Shown piece after piece: positions 43,271 to 55,959 of a stretch of 64,000 nucleotides of DNA; within the stretch, counting starts at the first letter, position 1, and every line of letters begins with the position of its first letter. The position numbers were made by a program, and so were the translations under genes. The notes below the pieces were generated by a model. The model worked only from the letters and a program-made list of their open reading frames with translations, was not told the origin of the DNA and did no database searches. Source of the DNA: Isoetes taiwanensis (taxonomy: Eukaryota > Streptophyta > Lycopodiopsida > Isoetales > Isoetaceae); contig JAJEKV010000080.1 in assembly GCA_021234155.1 (NCBI GenBank), positions 108,182-172,181 on the forward strand, written 5' to 3'.

Positions 43271-46130
43271 TCTCCTTCGGCCCCATCATTGGGGCCCAAT
43301 GCTCTAAGTGAGAGGAGTTGGCCATAAAGGATATCCAATTCTTTTCCTTTCTTTTTGCACTTTTGCTCTAATTTTTGGCATAGTTTTTTATATTTGATGA
43401 AGTTGTTATCATGGTTTTCCATACGTAACCTGCATTAAAAGCGCTTTATATGCTTTTGCAAGACTCCACAAAATATGGGTCTTTCAAATACCCTCGTATT
43501 TAATTTGAATACTTGTTTTAGAAGTGCTAAACCTGACATTTCTTAGTAGATATCACACGTGATTATGATCTGAGATAGCATTCTTTTAATTGATTGACCT
43601 TTTGAAGATTTGGGAGGATGGAGAAAGCCACGCCATTCATATAGCATCTATCGATCTTGGCGTGATGTCCTCCCCGCTTGACCATCCATTGCACCATGTA
43701 AATCTTTATCTCCGGCCCAGCTCCATGAAGCCCAAATCCTCTACCAATTTACTCCATCGAACTTTCTCAAACCCCTGTACTATTTCCTCTCGACGACCCC
43801 CTTGTCTATCCTCAACCGCCTCCACCATATTAAAATCCCCGCTATGAGCCAAATACTTGACTTCCAAAGCTTTTCAATCTATGTCTCGAGTGGCCCATAA
43901 AGCACCTCTGCCGCAGGGGTTGTTATGGGCATAAATATTCACCAAACCACATATTCTACCTTCATGTTGCATAGGATTATAGCCCACCTACCAAACCCTG
44001 TCACCGTGAATCACATACTTTTATGCCCTTCTTCCAGCGATCAAAGTGCCTCAAGACTAGAGGTATCTTTTTCGCAAATGATGCCCACGATTCTTTACCG
44101 CATTGTGTTGAACAATTCATGTATCTCCCTCGCTTACACTTATGCTCACAGAGGCATATTACGCCTCGATTTATCTCCTTGATTGCGTTTGATAATGCTT
44201 TTCTTGTATTCCCAGGATTTTACTCCCCCGATATTCCAAATTTTAGGATCTTATGATTCATTGGGGAGATGTTTGGAGACCCTTTCTTCCTTTTCATGTT
44301 CCCTCGGCCCCATCTGCTTCTATTACGCTTTTCCTTTTTATTTTTTTCCCCTGTTACATTGGGAGGATCTTCGCCCATCCCATTCTCATCCTCCATTGGG
44401 AGGTCTTATACCCTCCCGATTCTGTGTGGTGGGAGGACACTCTCTATAGCTGCCAACTTCTCCACATACTACAATATATCCACATTATAAGAAGTACTTT
44501 CACCTTTTTCGCAATGCCTCCTCCGAGATTCATTATTTCTTTAATGTACAATAGAGAAGGGATTGTTTACCTCGTGAGACAATTTGAGTGTTGAGAGACA
44601 TCGAGGAGGGGACTTGACACTTAGGAGGCCCTCCACTTTTTCGGAAAGCAATATTTCTGGTTCTCCCTTTGCCCGGCCCCTCCCACTTCCCAAGTTTGAC
44701 CTTCTGCTTTTTGACGCAAGCCCCCAACAATTTGTTGTAGAGATGATAGGATCCGGCTCGCGGGTTTTGGTTGGAGATCGCAGGCGTTGTCGGGTGTTAG
44801 GGGTTTCTACTCCCCCACTTGGAGCAAATGGGCAAGATGTTACAGGTTTTTGCTGGGTGGCTCGTTTGGGACCCCGAACTTGTGGGGGGAACATGGGGAT
44901 TATCGTCCTTTCGTGCATGATGCCTTTGAGAGCTCATTTCTTCTTTAGATCTTGCACGTGGGTTCTCTTCAGCCCTTCAATTTTTAGATCCGAAACATTT
45001 TGTATATTTCCCATTTGTTAGTCAACTTCAAGGGAAATTTGAAAGAGCAATTGCCACTCTTAACTATCACCCCTTTGGGTATGCTTCGCCTTTTACGGGT
45101 ATTGCTACACAAATCCTTGGCCCTCGGCTATGGAATGTGAGATATACACGCACCTATTGTGTTAGCAATAACCTTTAAAAACTCGTATCGCTACAAGTGG
45201 AGAGGTAGGTGTTCGATCTCCAACCAAGCATGGGATCTTAATTGGTTGACATTTGATGGGGAGAAGCCGGAGAATAATATTGGTATAAGATGTATTCCCC
45301 ATAAAGGTGTCCGCGAACGCGTGAGCCACCATCTTATCTATTGTGTCTTCGCTATGGAATAAGATGAGGAAGAAGTTGCCACCTAGTGCCTTTAGAGATT
45401 CATGCCGGAGGCAAACCTAACCTTTTTATGTGTTTGGATGTAATTCTAGTTTTAATAAGTCCAGGAACCCTCCTGTAAAGAATCCTATAACTGAGCGTGA
45501 TACCAAATTCTCCACCACTTTTACATGCATACCATGGTTCCAACGCTTTCAGTTCCTTTTTTTTCAGGCTGGCCTATATTTAATTTGCCCAGATCTTGGG
45601 CAAAACCTGCTTCTACTGTTTTAAGTGATGCATCTACTCTCAAACTCCTGGCTGTTTCTTTTGGCACACTGTTCTTTATCCATTCTGAGAATCTAGGCTT
45701 GTTGATTCTTGCTATTGTGTCGTTGTTTTTCCAAGCCTCCCTTACGTTATTTCTTTGTACCGCCCCTTGCTGAGTCTGGGTTTGCAATATTGTTATGCTC
45801 TTCTTCAGACGCATCTTTTGTAGTGATGGTGCTTTGTGGAGATAGTAATTTAGCGTCTGTGCTGATGAAATAGATCCCCTTTTGCCCATCTCCCTGGATT
45901 ATGATGAAGTAAATCCCCTTTTGTGAATATCTCTGTGTTTCGTTTTTCTTCCTGTAAGGCTTCTGCCAATATTGCAGATCTGCACTCCTTCTCTGCTAAT
46001 TTATTATTTGATTCCAATGCTTTCTTGACTGCATCAGTTACAACCTCTTCCATGGTTGAGTCTGATATACTAGATTGAATGGATTTTTTCTGCCCGTTCT
46101 CATTCACTCTTGTTGCTACTTCTTTCATGG

Positions 46131-47750
46131 TTGAGTCTGATATTTCTGCATGAGTGGATTGTTTCTGCCCTTGGACACTAAGTTATGTTTTGTGCCTCAT
46201 ACTTCTAAGTTATGACTTTTGTATGATGGTGCTTTACCTTTGACTATTATATTGGATGTGTTTGCAAATGCTTAGAAGGTGGATGTTTGCACCAGTTCAT
46301 TCTATTCACCTGCAACATTTTTTTGAATTGGATGGTATTGGAGAAGCCAAATTTTGATCTTGTTAGGAGTTTTCTCTTTGTCCATCCAAATCTTAATAGA
46401 TCGTCACCTACATCTATGGATTTGCGTTTAGAAAAGGGAGAATGCTTGGACCTTTGATTTTGGATAACTTTGAAAAGAAAAAAAAAGGAATTCTTCCTTA
46501 AGAATCCCACTAATTGCATTGAGTCACATGTTAAGAAGGCACTTGCAAGTCGACAAATGCTATGAAGGTATAGTTCATTTGGGATTTCATTTCGTTCTAG
46601 GTATCCTCAACCACATGGAAAATAAATTATCAGACAGGAAAATAGAATAAAATAGAGTTTTTATCGTCCATGGAGACCAATCGACCTATGGGATAAAAAA
46701 CAAATGGAAAAATGGATCGAAATAAAATTAGTTGTAAAAGAAGAAGAATGGAAAAGTTACCTTGGTCGACTGATCTTGGATTGGCACAAGAACTGTTTCC
46801 TGGTTTGCATGGTGGAGGAAAAACCTTTCTTTCATTGAGCAAAAAACCAAAACCCTGGTTCTACATGCATTCGGCATGTTTCTACATGCATGCGGCCGCT
46901 CATAGTTCCAAAATCTTGTTTGCTAGACCAAAAGATCTAAATGAAAGTCATTCGAGGCATTAGTAATGGTTTTTTTTTTTTTTTAACATTTTTTTATAAC
47001 CCCCGATGGTTGCAATCGTTTAGAAAACGTACGGGTTTTTAAGAAGTACTCTATGGTAAAAAACAGGGTTTTTTAACAACACTGAATACGAACCAATGGC
47101 TTTCAAAATTCTAACATGCTTCAATTTGGCCCAGTAGTGAGGTATTTTTATCAACAAGGTTTTTAACGATATTGCAGTTGTCAACTCTCCCTCTCAAAAT
47201 ACACTCATTTGCCATTTTAAAATTATCAAATCATAAAGCTTTAAGCTCACTGAACTAAAGCTTCAAAAGAACAAAAAAGCAAAACTACAATAAAACAAGT
47301 TCAAATCAACTGGAGGGTGAAAGTATGCTGGTGAGTATCAATAAACGGTGGTTTGAACCCAAAGACCAAAGACTTCTTCATACTATTTTTTTCCACCCTT
47401 CACCAAATGAAGTCTAACCCGCCTATGCCCCGCACTTCACATATGCAATGCTTTCAATCATAACTCGCTAACGCCCACCGTGAACTAATGATCGTGGACC
47501 AAGGATTTTGAATTTGTAATTTGCAACCGTGTTCCCCACCTTTTGCTACTCCGCCAAATAGCCCGCTGGAGAAGAAGCTCGAGAATTTCCGCATTCACTC
47601 TAGTATTCCAAAACTCAAACGCACTATGGTGAAGAAGGTTGTTAACTGCGCCCGGCTCAGCCAGCAATTCCAATGGATGCCATCGCTATGGTAAGCAAAA
47701 TGCACCGCCAATTTTGATGGCTTCGATGCCCTGCTAATTTGTTTTTTCTT
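46131..47750. other. No recognised gene
   Basis: Low-complexity A/T runs (for example near 46970) and short frames only. No domain is supported. Confidence 0.5.
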
Positions 47751-47761
47751 GATTTCTTTCA

Positions 47762-50700
47762 GCCCGTATGAACGTGTCCCTAAGACCGGACCTGGTGATT
47801 GCCGAACTGAGGAGGACTTCCATACTTATGCGGGTCTATCAAACGAGGGTGTGCATCCCTCACTCATTTCAATGGATGTGATATCCGCGCAGCCAGAGTA
47901 TAATGAGGTCCGGGACACCAATGGTGTCATTCCCAACAAGACATCCATCGACAAAGTAAGACCAGAAAGCATGAAGAAGCTCTAATTGAGTTTGTTGAGC
48001 AAGATATACCCGTAAGGGTTGAAGAATAGAGAAGTAAGGAAGACGGTTTCTTTTTATTTACATTCAACAACTGCCAGAGGCCAAGCAGATCCCCGAAAAT
48101 TTCAAGGTCAATTGGGCAAGAAGCAGCAGCAAAAAGCGTGAGCCTATTCGAAAGCAAGGTCAAGAGTGAACCGGCACCGGCCGCCCTTCGCGGAACACAA
48201 AGCAGAGCCAAGCAAATCACAAAGCATAACAAAGACTGAAAGCATAGCGTAGCAATAGCCTCGGCAGTAATCTGGCCAGAAAATTAGAAGGGAGGTTGTC
48301 ATTCAGAATACCGCAATGTGTCCAAAGAAGCATTCGCGACTTATGGAAAAATATTTCCCGTCCGAAAGCATGATCCAAGATATGCAGAAGCCCAAAAAAT
48401 GCGGCAGAATGACCTAGTGTCAAAGAAGGAACAGCCGCACAATCTCGTGCAAAGGGAAGCTTCTTCTACCGCAGAGGGGAAGTTGAAGACCATAAAGGAT
48501 AATATGCACGCCTTCAAGCACCGCCAGATCCTAATGCAGTGTCTCGGGAGATTCTTTCTTTGAGAGGGAGAAAGATATGGCGTAATATATGTCAAGTCCC
48601 TACTTGAAATGGGGGTGGGCCAATAGATCAAACCCGGTAGAAAAGGTGGCTGCACTAATCGGCCGAGATTGCCAACAATGAGTCCCTCCTTGCAAAAAGC
48701 CCAAGAAGACGACTTCTGCATCGTCACCAGCCGAGGGAGATGACCAAGAGAAATGATCACCGTCAACATCACTCCAATACCATTCCGATTGCCAATTGGA
48801 GATGAGGAAAGATGCTCCACCGCGGGTCTTGCATTCCGTGATGATTACACCCTCACCGATGGATGAAATGTGGACATCATTATCAATGCTAGCCGCACCA
48901 GTTTGCTCATGGAAAAAGGATGCTGCCTCGAGTGCACAGAGACCATTCCTACAGGGTTAGTGCAGGAAATAGGTAAGCTTAATACAGTAAAGCAGGAAGT
49001 GTTGCATGCTGGAACATCTCACAAAACCGAGAAGAAGATAATTGATGTTGATGAGCATGTAGCCACAACTCCTGATAGCAGCAGGAAAAGGAAACAGGTC
49101 AACACACCAAAAAGTAAAAGGACCCCAGGATCAGCCAAGCACAAGTCCACAAGGGTTCACACTCCACAGCCAAGACATGGGAAAAAAGGTACATGCCTGT
49201 TTTCAGGCTCTGATTTTGAATTGGCAGCATTAGAAGGTGCTGTAGACATTGACAAAGAACTACCGTGAGCCTTTCAAAGACATTGCTAAAGACTGGCAAA
49301 GATAGTGCCGAGACACCAAAGCATGCGTAATCAAGGGAGATTCAAGTAGTAATCGATGGTGCCAACAATTATATTATAGTTCCAAATTTGCAGTGCCTCT
49401 ACAAAGGCCTCCTCTAACACCCGGCAAGGCAGTGGAAGGAAAACGGCGACGCAAGATGTCGGCAAATCGATCTCGCATCGTTAAAGGTGTGAGCAGGTTG
49501 ACACGGTCAAGGGCCAGGAAGGTTGTGGAAGAAGAAAGTGAGGGTGAGTCAGAAAATGACCTTGATGAGAAGTATCATTTGGAAAAAAAAAACAAGGCTA
49601 ATGTAATTTTGCCTTATGTATTTCAGGCCCACAAACCTTGATTTTGCAAGCCCCTAAACCATCGCCAAAAAGGTTTTTGTTCAAACAATTAATATATTTG
49701 ATCCCTCGTTTTATTCCACCTTTAATGTGCAAATTTTGGTTTGGATTATTCATTCAACTTAGGCTTCAGAAAAACTTGTTCAAAAAAAAAGAAGGCAGCC
49801 AATGGTTATACTTAGTGAACTCGATGAAGAAGACAATGCAGATAAAGAAGTGCCAAAGACAAACTCTAACATACAAAAGATGCCTGTTATCCCCGCTACA
49901 TTTCGTAATGTGTATTCTACAAATTTCCGCTTGTTAATTGGAGCTCATCCTTGCATGCAGGAGAACAAGACAGTCGCGGAATGAAGAAACCGAGGACAAA
50001 GGCTTTGCAAGGGTTACCGATAGCCGTGAAACACCCATACATTAAAGGGAGATACTAATAAGGATGTATCCGACTATGGCTATCAGGACTCTCCATCATC
50101 CGGGTAGCAAAGATAAAGCGAGTCCAAAGAAGTCGGCGAAAGAATGTCCAAAGATCTCCCGATAGCACTTCCGGAAAGCAGAGTCCACCACACATTGCAA
50201 AGACGCATAAGCACGAATGCAAAGACACATCGACAAATGGTTGAAAACGCGTTGAGGGGATGGACACTGCATCGAAGTGCATGGTGCTTGACATAAATGG
50301 TGTACTAGCAATGCATAACAAAGAGGAGAATGAATGGGAAAATCTTGCCTCCACCACAAACGAAGCATGTTGTAAAAGAAATTGCAAGTAAGTACCCTCG
50401 CTTTGCACTGGTGGTATCATGAGTTTGTGGAGGGCACCGCAGAGGTTTGATATTGTGATTTGGAGTGCTTTCTACTTGAATACAAAAGATATGGTGGATG
50501 CATTGTTCCCCGATTTGCGCAGACCATTCTTGAAGGTATATGGTCAAGAACATTGCTATGCATGCGAAAGCATCCAACCAAAGAAAGAAAAAGCAACTTT
50601 TTTCAAGGAGTTGAACGCTGTACTTGAGGATTTTCCTCAATATCATGGTATGATTTTTTTGGTTGATGACAACCTACACAAAGGGTTTCTAAACCCCGCA

Positions 50701-50814
50701 CACACAACCGCTCTGTTATGCCTTTCAAGGGCAAGAAGAGGACAACTTTTTAAGTTTGTGTGTCCAAATTTTGAATACTTGTCTTTCATACAAGACAGAA
50801 ACGATCTCACAAAT
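47762..50814 (+). pseudogene. Third FCP1-like locus, decayed
   Basis: Plus-strand coding blocks in broken frames. At 47762-47985, after a TTTCAG acceptor: YERVPKTGPGDCRTEEDF. At 48870-49268: a linker with basic, nuclear-signal-like runs (TPDSSRKRKQVNTPKSKRTP). At 49396-49640: another basic/acidic segment. At 50281-50814: an FCP1-like HAD domain with MVLDINGVLAMH, FDIVIWSAFYLNTKDMV and MIFLVDDNLHKGFLNPAHTT. The nucleophile Asp is kept and the second motif Asp is again Asn (DING). A frame change lies between the first motif and FDIVIWS. After the stop at 50815, a further in-frame stretch (LDAWLDKERQVFDYASTTI) suggests readthrough of a nonsense codon in the ancestor. It is distantly related to the 24-kb gene. 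Confidence 0.6.
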
Positions 50815-50818
50815 TGAC

Positions 50819-51500
50819 ATCTCGATGCATGGTTGGACAAGGAGAGACAGGTCTTTGATTATGCCTCAACAACTATCTTGTCTCTCGCCTACTATATCCT
50901 CAATGCTCCATTAGAAGTACAAAGGTACCGGGTGGGCACCCTTCCCGCAAGGAGCATGACTCAAGACTTCGATGACTCATGAAGTAACCATTGTACACTA
51001 CTTTTTGTAATATATATGTATGATTACTTTGTCTTATCTTGAGTATTGAGTGATCTTGAGTGATGTCTCTAATCTTGAGTGTACAATTTTCTCGTAATAT
51101 ATATCAAGCTTACTCTCCAATACTACAAGCATTGTTTCCAATACTAAAATACTCCAATACGAAAGCCCAATACTACAAACATTGTCTCACAAGCATTGTC
51201 TCCAATACAATGATCAAAATTTGAGACAAGTACACAAGTAAGTACCGCACTGCTACAATGATAAAACAACTAGGTCAAAGCATATTCAACCTTCATATGG
51301 GTGACCATCAAGGATCATCCGGTGAGTAGCCTGCTCAAGGGAAAATCGTTGGTGCTGTGAATCTGATTCATCTCAAACTTGATAGCCGATAATGATGATG
51401 ATCAGACCGAAAGTCGCCTTTGTCTTCAAGTAGCTCCTAACTACCATCCGGGCTGGACAAAGATAGTACAAACCAGCCAACACATGTTCATCCACATTGA
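50819..51500. other. No separate gene recognised
   Basis: The first 160 bases extend the frame of the FCP1-like pseudogene. The remainder has runs of CCAATACTACAA-type simple repeats (51110-51210) and no coding signal. Confidence 0.45.
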
Positions 51501-51512
51501 AGGTTCGATTCC

Positions 51513-54280
51513 TCAAAGAATCCTTGACAATTTCACAAGGATATGCCCTGGCTTAACACATTTGACCACATAGAAATCAGATTCTCCCCGATTTCCTCCT
51601 ACAACAAAGAAAGTTATCACCTTCTCCCACGCTTCCACTAAGCCATTCTCCATCACCTTCAAAAATGCCTCATCGATTTGCCTTTCAAGCATCTTCCACC
51701 AAAGAGACTTATCCCGCTTTAGTGTAACATATTTCCAATTCTTCAACCCGTGCTTGTTCAAACAAGATGACCGGGCTTCTTTCAAACAAGCTATCACGTA
51801 AACAACTTAAACCTCTATGAGCCACCCTTGTGCTTTTGATTTGGCCAATATGTCCTGATGTCGTATTTGCTTGGTTTTTCCACCTCGCACGTACCCGCGG
51901 GTCTGTCCTATCAACATCATCCTTTTCCATTATCCGGCACCGCGAAGGAGACAACAAGTATTGCAGCTTTCGTGACAAAGATAATACAACACTACTCATC
52001 ACGTTAATATAGCTTCACGACAAAGACTTAAAGCAGATGAAAGCACTATTCAAAGACATTACAAAGCTTTACAAAAGCCCTACTCAACGTAATACGCCAG
52101 ATGAAAGCATAATACCTTTTGATGTCCCCCGTTGTTGGCACCTTCATTCCAACGAAGGCGTGACCATTGTGCATCAAGAAGACCCCTAAATCTCACCCCA
52201 TCATACTTGAGTCGCTTTCTAGTGAATGCCCCTTTAAGGATCCGCCTCTTGCCCATCGCGGTTCCCCTTACCATGGCTGTCCTAAAGAAATTTCATACTA
52301 TTTCCTTCCCTAGCTCATGGTGATATCTTGGTAGGAAATAGAATGGCCGGCAGCATTTGAATTGGCTAGAACAACCATCCGACCAAACTATATGCCCGAG
52401 AAATCTACACCATTTGATACAAGCCATGAATTGTGCTTTCTAAGACAAGTAAATGCGACAAAAAAAGAGTGTCATGAAGCTTGTCATCACTCAAGTAAAA
52501 AAATGGGTTTCCTTCAATAGCTTTCTCTGATCCTTAATCGATGTCCATCCTATAACGGATGTGGACGCAGAATTGTTATCTCCGTCATTGTGCCAATGTT
52601 GGCTTTGAACCTCCCTTTGTATTTTTATGTCGTAATTCTCTGCAAAATCAATTACGTAAAACAATGGTGCTATCTTGATATTGTCCAGCAACTCCCCGAA
52701 TTGCATGGCCTCGCCATCTAGCCCTCAGAATTGTGTGGCACCTTTAATATCTTCAATGTGGAACACGATATGAAATGAAATCCTTCATCGCCGCTCTTCT
52801 TGTAAGACAATCTAAGGATTGGCTTTGGTCCTTCCCTTGCCATTTGAGGTCTCGCCTTTTGCCGCGAAATTCTTCCGTGATCAGGTCCCACCGCCTTTTT
52901 TTGGATTTCTACTTTTGTTTCCTTCTTCTCAACTTCGCCGCAGCTTTCGTGCTGTGTCCCAAGAGGCTACCTTGGATTTCTTTACTTTTGTTTCCCTTCT
53001 TTTCAACTTGTGCCGCAGCCTTTCAGCCGTGGTCCCACCAGCTACCTTTGATTTCTTACTTTTGTTTCCTTCTTGGTGGTGGCATTGGTTTTTTTTTTCT
53101 CACAAGCACTGCACCACCTTGGCAAACACACCGCGAACTCCACCAGCCTTCTTCTTGTCTCCACCTGAATCTGTAACAAGGTCTCAGAGCATAAAAACGT
53201 AAGATTAGCGCAAGTTGAAAGCACAAAAGTAGTATTCAATTTGATGACAAGACATATCAAAGATGTTTCAACATGCAATAAAGAGAGTATTACCTTTTCA
53301 AACGTCTTCCATTCAAGCAAGAACTCATGATTCTCTTTTTCTTTGACATATAGGAAGAGTTTTATGTTGACACTTCTAACATGTCCGTGATCAAGGGCCA
53401 TGTTTATGCCATTCTTCACCCCTCGCTTGTTGCAAACCACGCCTCCGTGAGCTCGGCCGGGTTGAGTCATAATGATGTTGGTCGGGCCGTGACACTTCTC
53501 ACCGTGTCCACAGACCAAGCAGTGCACTTGCACTCTTCACCATGAAATCCGGCCACTGACCTTAATGCATTCAGGCTACCCGCATACTCCAACTTCATAT
53601 GGTATATGCAACAATGTGTTTCCCTTTTTCGATACTTTCTTTACATAAATAGGCTTCAACTTCTCGAAAAGCCTTTAAGCAAAAACAGGTGTTCGTGATG
53701 TGCCTTTTGTATTGTTGAAATAGTCAAATTAATGGTGGCCGGTTGGTTAAAAATATTTATGCAATAATAGCAAAAAAGATTTGTATGGAAACTTATACCG
53801 TGGTGACTCCATAAGGTGCAAGGGATAAGAAATTCGAAGCCCGGACTCCAATAGTGTTCACAACATCTTTTCTTGCAAGGAGAGACTCGCTATTTTGTTT
53901 CCGCACTCGCTATGCTTTTGCTTGCAAATAGGGTGAGAGAATCGCGACCTCAACCTCCTTTGGAAGCTAGACCACTGACCATTTCCAAGGATCTGCCTCG
54001 ATTTTTTAATGCAATAGCTTGCAATTGTTGACCTCATGCAACCTATCATAAGAAATATTGCACATTAATCAATGAACATATCCCAACCAAAGATCACTCG
54101 CCAGATACAAGCACTTAAAAGCATGAAGAAGCAATGCATGAAAGCAAGAATTAGATGTACCTAACAGCCCCGCCATAGTGGAATTGCATCTCGATTTTGT
54201 GGAAGAAGCCATCACCGTGTCAAGGTTCCGCTCTCCAAATATCATGGTTCCTTTGCCCTTTGTGGTTTCCATTGTCCTAG
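51513..54280 (-). pseudogene. Second transposase-like pseudogene (DFAENY...HGKG type)
   Basis: Minus-strand blocks from high to low coordinates: a region with VHCLVCGHGEKCHGP and FLLEWKTFEKV, with a GTAATA donor (53.28-53.53 kb); FYVIDFAENYDIKIQREVQS then HWHND (52.49-52.70 kb); WSDGCSSQFKCCRPFYFLPR near 52.38 kb; and, in a shifted frame, HGKGNRDG near 52.27 kb. This set (DFxENY..., SDGCxxQFK..., HGKGxxDGxGA) marks an uncharacterised transposase-like family with several acidic residues. Downstream, HGLKNWKYVTLKRDKSLWWK and GESDFYVVKCVKPGHILV (51.5-51.8 kb) may be its C-terminus. Many stops make it inactive. It faces the third FCP1-like locus tail to tail. Confidence 0.55.
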
Positions 54281-55718
54281 TTTAAGTTGTTGAGCAAAGA
54301 ACTCCGCTTTGCCTTCCTTTTTTTAGATTTGGCAAAATTCCGTGTTCGAGATTTCCATTTCGTGGTGATGAACCACCCTTCTTCATCACATCGGGCCTTG
54401 AGTTCGTGAATGCTTTTTGGTGAGCTTGTTGAAGTAATCAACTACAAGCTTGGCTATTCTTGCTCAAGGCCCCGTGCTCAGATCCTCCCGCTCAACCGCC
54501 GCTTCCTCATCTTATTCAGACCAGATTCTCTTTCTCTCTGATCCAATTTCTTGTAAATTGCAGAGGAAACCGATCTTCACGCGATATTTCCCGTTGCATT
54601 GACATCCAACAACTGAACATCAGATTGGAATTCATCGTGCCGAAGTCCAATGCTAAATGCGGTGATTGCCTGTGCCTGTGATCGTGGAGCCATGAAATTC
54701 CCGAGAGAGGGAGAATAAGTGAATTGAGGGAGAATTTTCGGGCCATGAGGTCGGTAGTTCTGGCTCGACCGAATTTGCAACGCATTACCACCGCCGGAAA
54801 AATCCACCAAAAATCCCACAATCATTTTCCTAATCGGTTCGTTGATGAGGTGGACGTGCGAGTACATGAAGGGCGTCAAAAATATGACGGGCAGTTACGC
54901 CCACCAGCACCCAAATTAAGCAAAAGCAGGGGTGCTTTAAGCGGGCTAAAACCTGCTATAAGCATGCTACAAGCATGCGTCTGGACGCATGCTTTTGATA
55001 CCCACCAGCATACTTTTACCCTGGAATGTCTTCAAGTTGCTGCAAAATGGTTCTTTATGTAGTTACCATTTCCATCTCAGCTACAGATTTTAGAAACAAT
55101 GATTTAGTGAGATATTTGCAGTCAATTTACTTTAGATGTTGAACTTTATTGTATTTTTTTCTGCAACAATTTCTCCGCGGTGTACTGCACTTTAATGTGT
55201 TTGGCCTGAGGCAAATAAGTTCAACAAGTACATTGCATTCAAACTTTATAGTATTTTGCGAAACCTCGCTATATGGTATTCCTAATTTGTGGAACTATAC
55301 CCTACAAGCAAGGATAGCTATCTACATTCCATAATAAGGCATAACTTATAAAGTACATTGATCCAATAGCTCTCGATGCTTGAAGTCATACCTCGTATGA
55401 GAATATGCACTTAAGCAAAACGAGGTTGTAGGAGGAGTTATATGACATGAACAACATATTCAAGCCACCCAAATTGGAAGAAAAACCTATTTTAATTTCC
55501 TAGCTTCGATGAACCCATTTCTCACAAATTTTGCGCCTAAAATTTGGAGCATTGAATTACCCCGTTATTGTGCGACTCACACAAGAATTTTTTTTTTGTC
55601 CTGGGTTGCTTCAGTGCAGGATCTATTTTCAGCTGCTGATCGTTTTCATCCCCGCAATACGCCGTGGACGGCGCGAAGGCTGAAGCTCTTGAACATGGCT
55701 GAAATTTTTGTATACAAG
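54281..55718. other. No recognised gene
   Basis: Short frames on both strands. A small perfect hairpin, AGCATGCGTC-TG-GACGCATGCT, lies at about 54973-54994. Nothing else is supported. Confidence 0.45.
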
Positions 55719-55815
55719 AAAGGCAATCTACATGCCTTTCCTGGCATGGAAACAAGGTGACGCGCGAAGCACGGAGCCCTGTTGACATGCCAGGAAAGGC
55801 ACGTAGATTGCCTTT
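55719..55815. ncRNA. 30-bp-arm hairpin, possible small-RNA precursor
   Basis: Arms 55719-55748 and 55786-55815 are complementary over 30 bases with one mismatch (AAAGGCAATCTACATGCCTT opposite GGCACGTAGATTGCCTTT), with a 37-base loop that has some further pairing. The length and near-perfect stem suit a small-RNA hairpin or a small fold-back transposon. No mature product can be inferred from sequence alone. Confidence 0.45.
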
Positions 55816-55847
55816 GTTGTAACGTGGAAGAGGAGGTTAACCTCCTT

Positions 55848-55878
55848 CTCGAGGGGGTTATGCAAAATAACCCTCGAG
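55848..55878. repeat. Second short hairpin
   Basis: CTCGAGGGGGTTAT and ATAACCCTCGAG form a 12-bp stem (one bulge) with a 5-base loop. The palindrome GAGGTTAACCTC lies just before it (55832-55843). Confidence 0.8.
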
Positions 55879-55959
55879 GCCGGTAGGCCGAGAGGGTTAG
55901 TTTGCATGACTCCGAGAGGAGGAGGTTGACCTCCCTTAACCACATGCCCGAGCAAGTTT

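Larger units (their letters stand above)
40251..46130 (-). mobile_element. Near full-length decayed LINE (non-LTR retrotransposon)
   Basis: A run of 25 T at 40251-40275 is the poly(A) tail of a minus-strand element. Going upstream, minus-strand frames give: a region like LINE C-terminal sequence (about 41 kb); reverse transcriptase blocks (PLAPFLFNIA near 42.2 kb, KLDFTKAYGDVGWSFT near 42.37 kb, WRPITLLCAFYKIIAKAMA near 42.6 kb); the linker before the polymerase (43.0-43.4 kb); an endonuclease block, FTWCNGWSSGEDITPRSID, at 43641-43702; and an ORF1-like region (44.5-46.1 kb) including KPRFSEWIKNS. Many stops and shifts make it inactive. The 5' end is approximate. Confidence 0.85.

Noticed and set aside
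48341..48820. 159-codon minus-strand open frame
   Set aside because: It is opposite to coding-like plus-strand blocks of the third FCP1-like locus and has no domain.
52775..53202. Overlapping plus-strand frames of 127-133 codons
   Set aside because: They are antisense to the minus-strand transposase-like pseudogene, and both are low-complexity Phe/Leu/Ser sequence.
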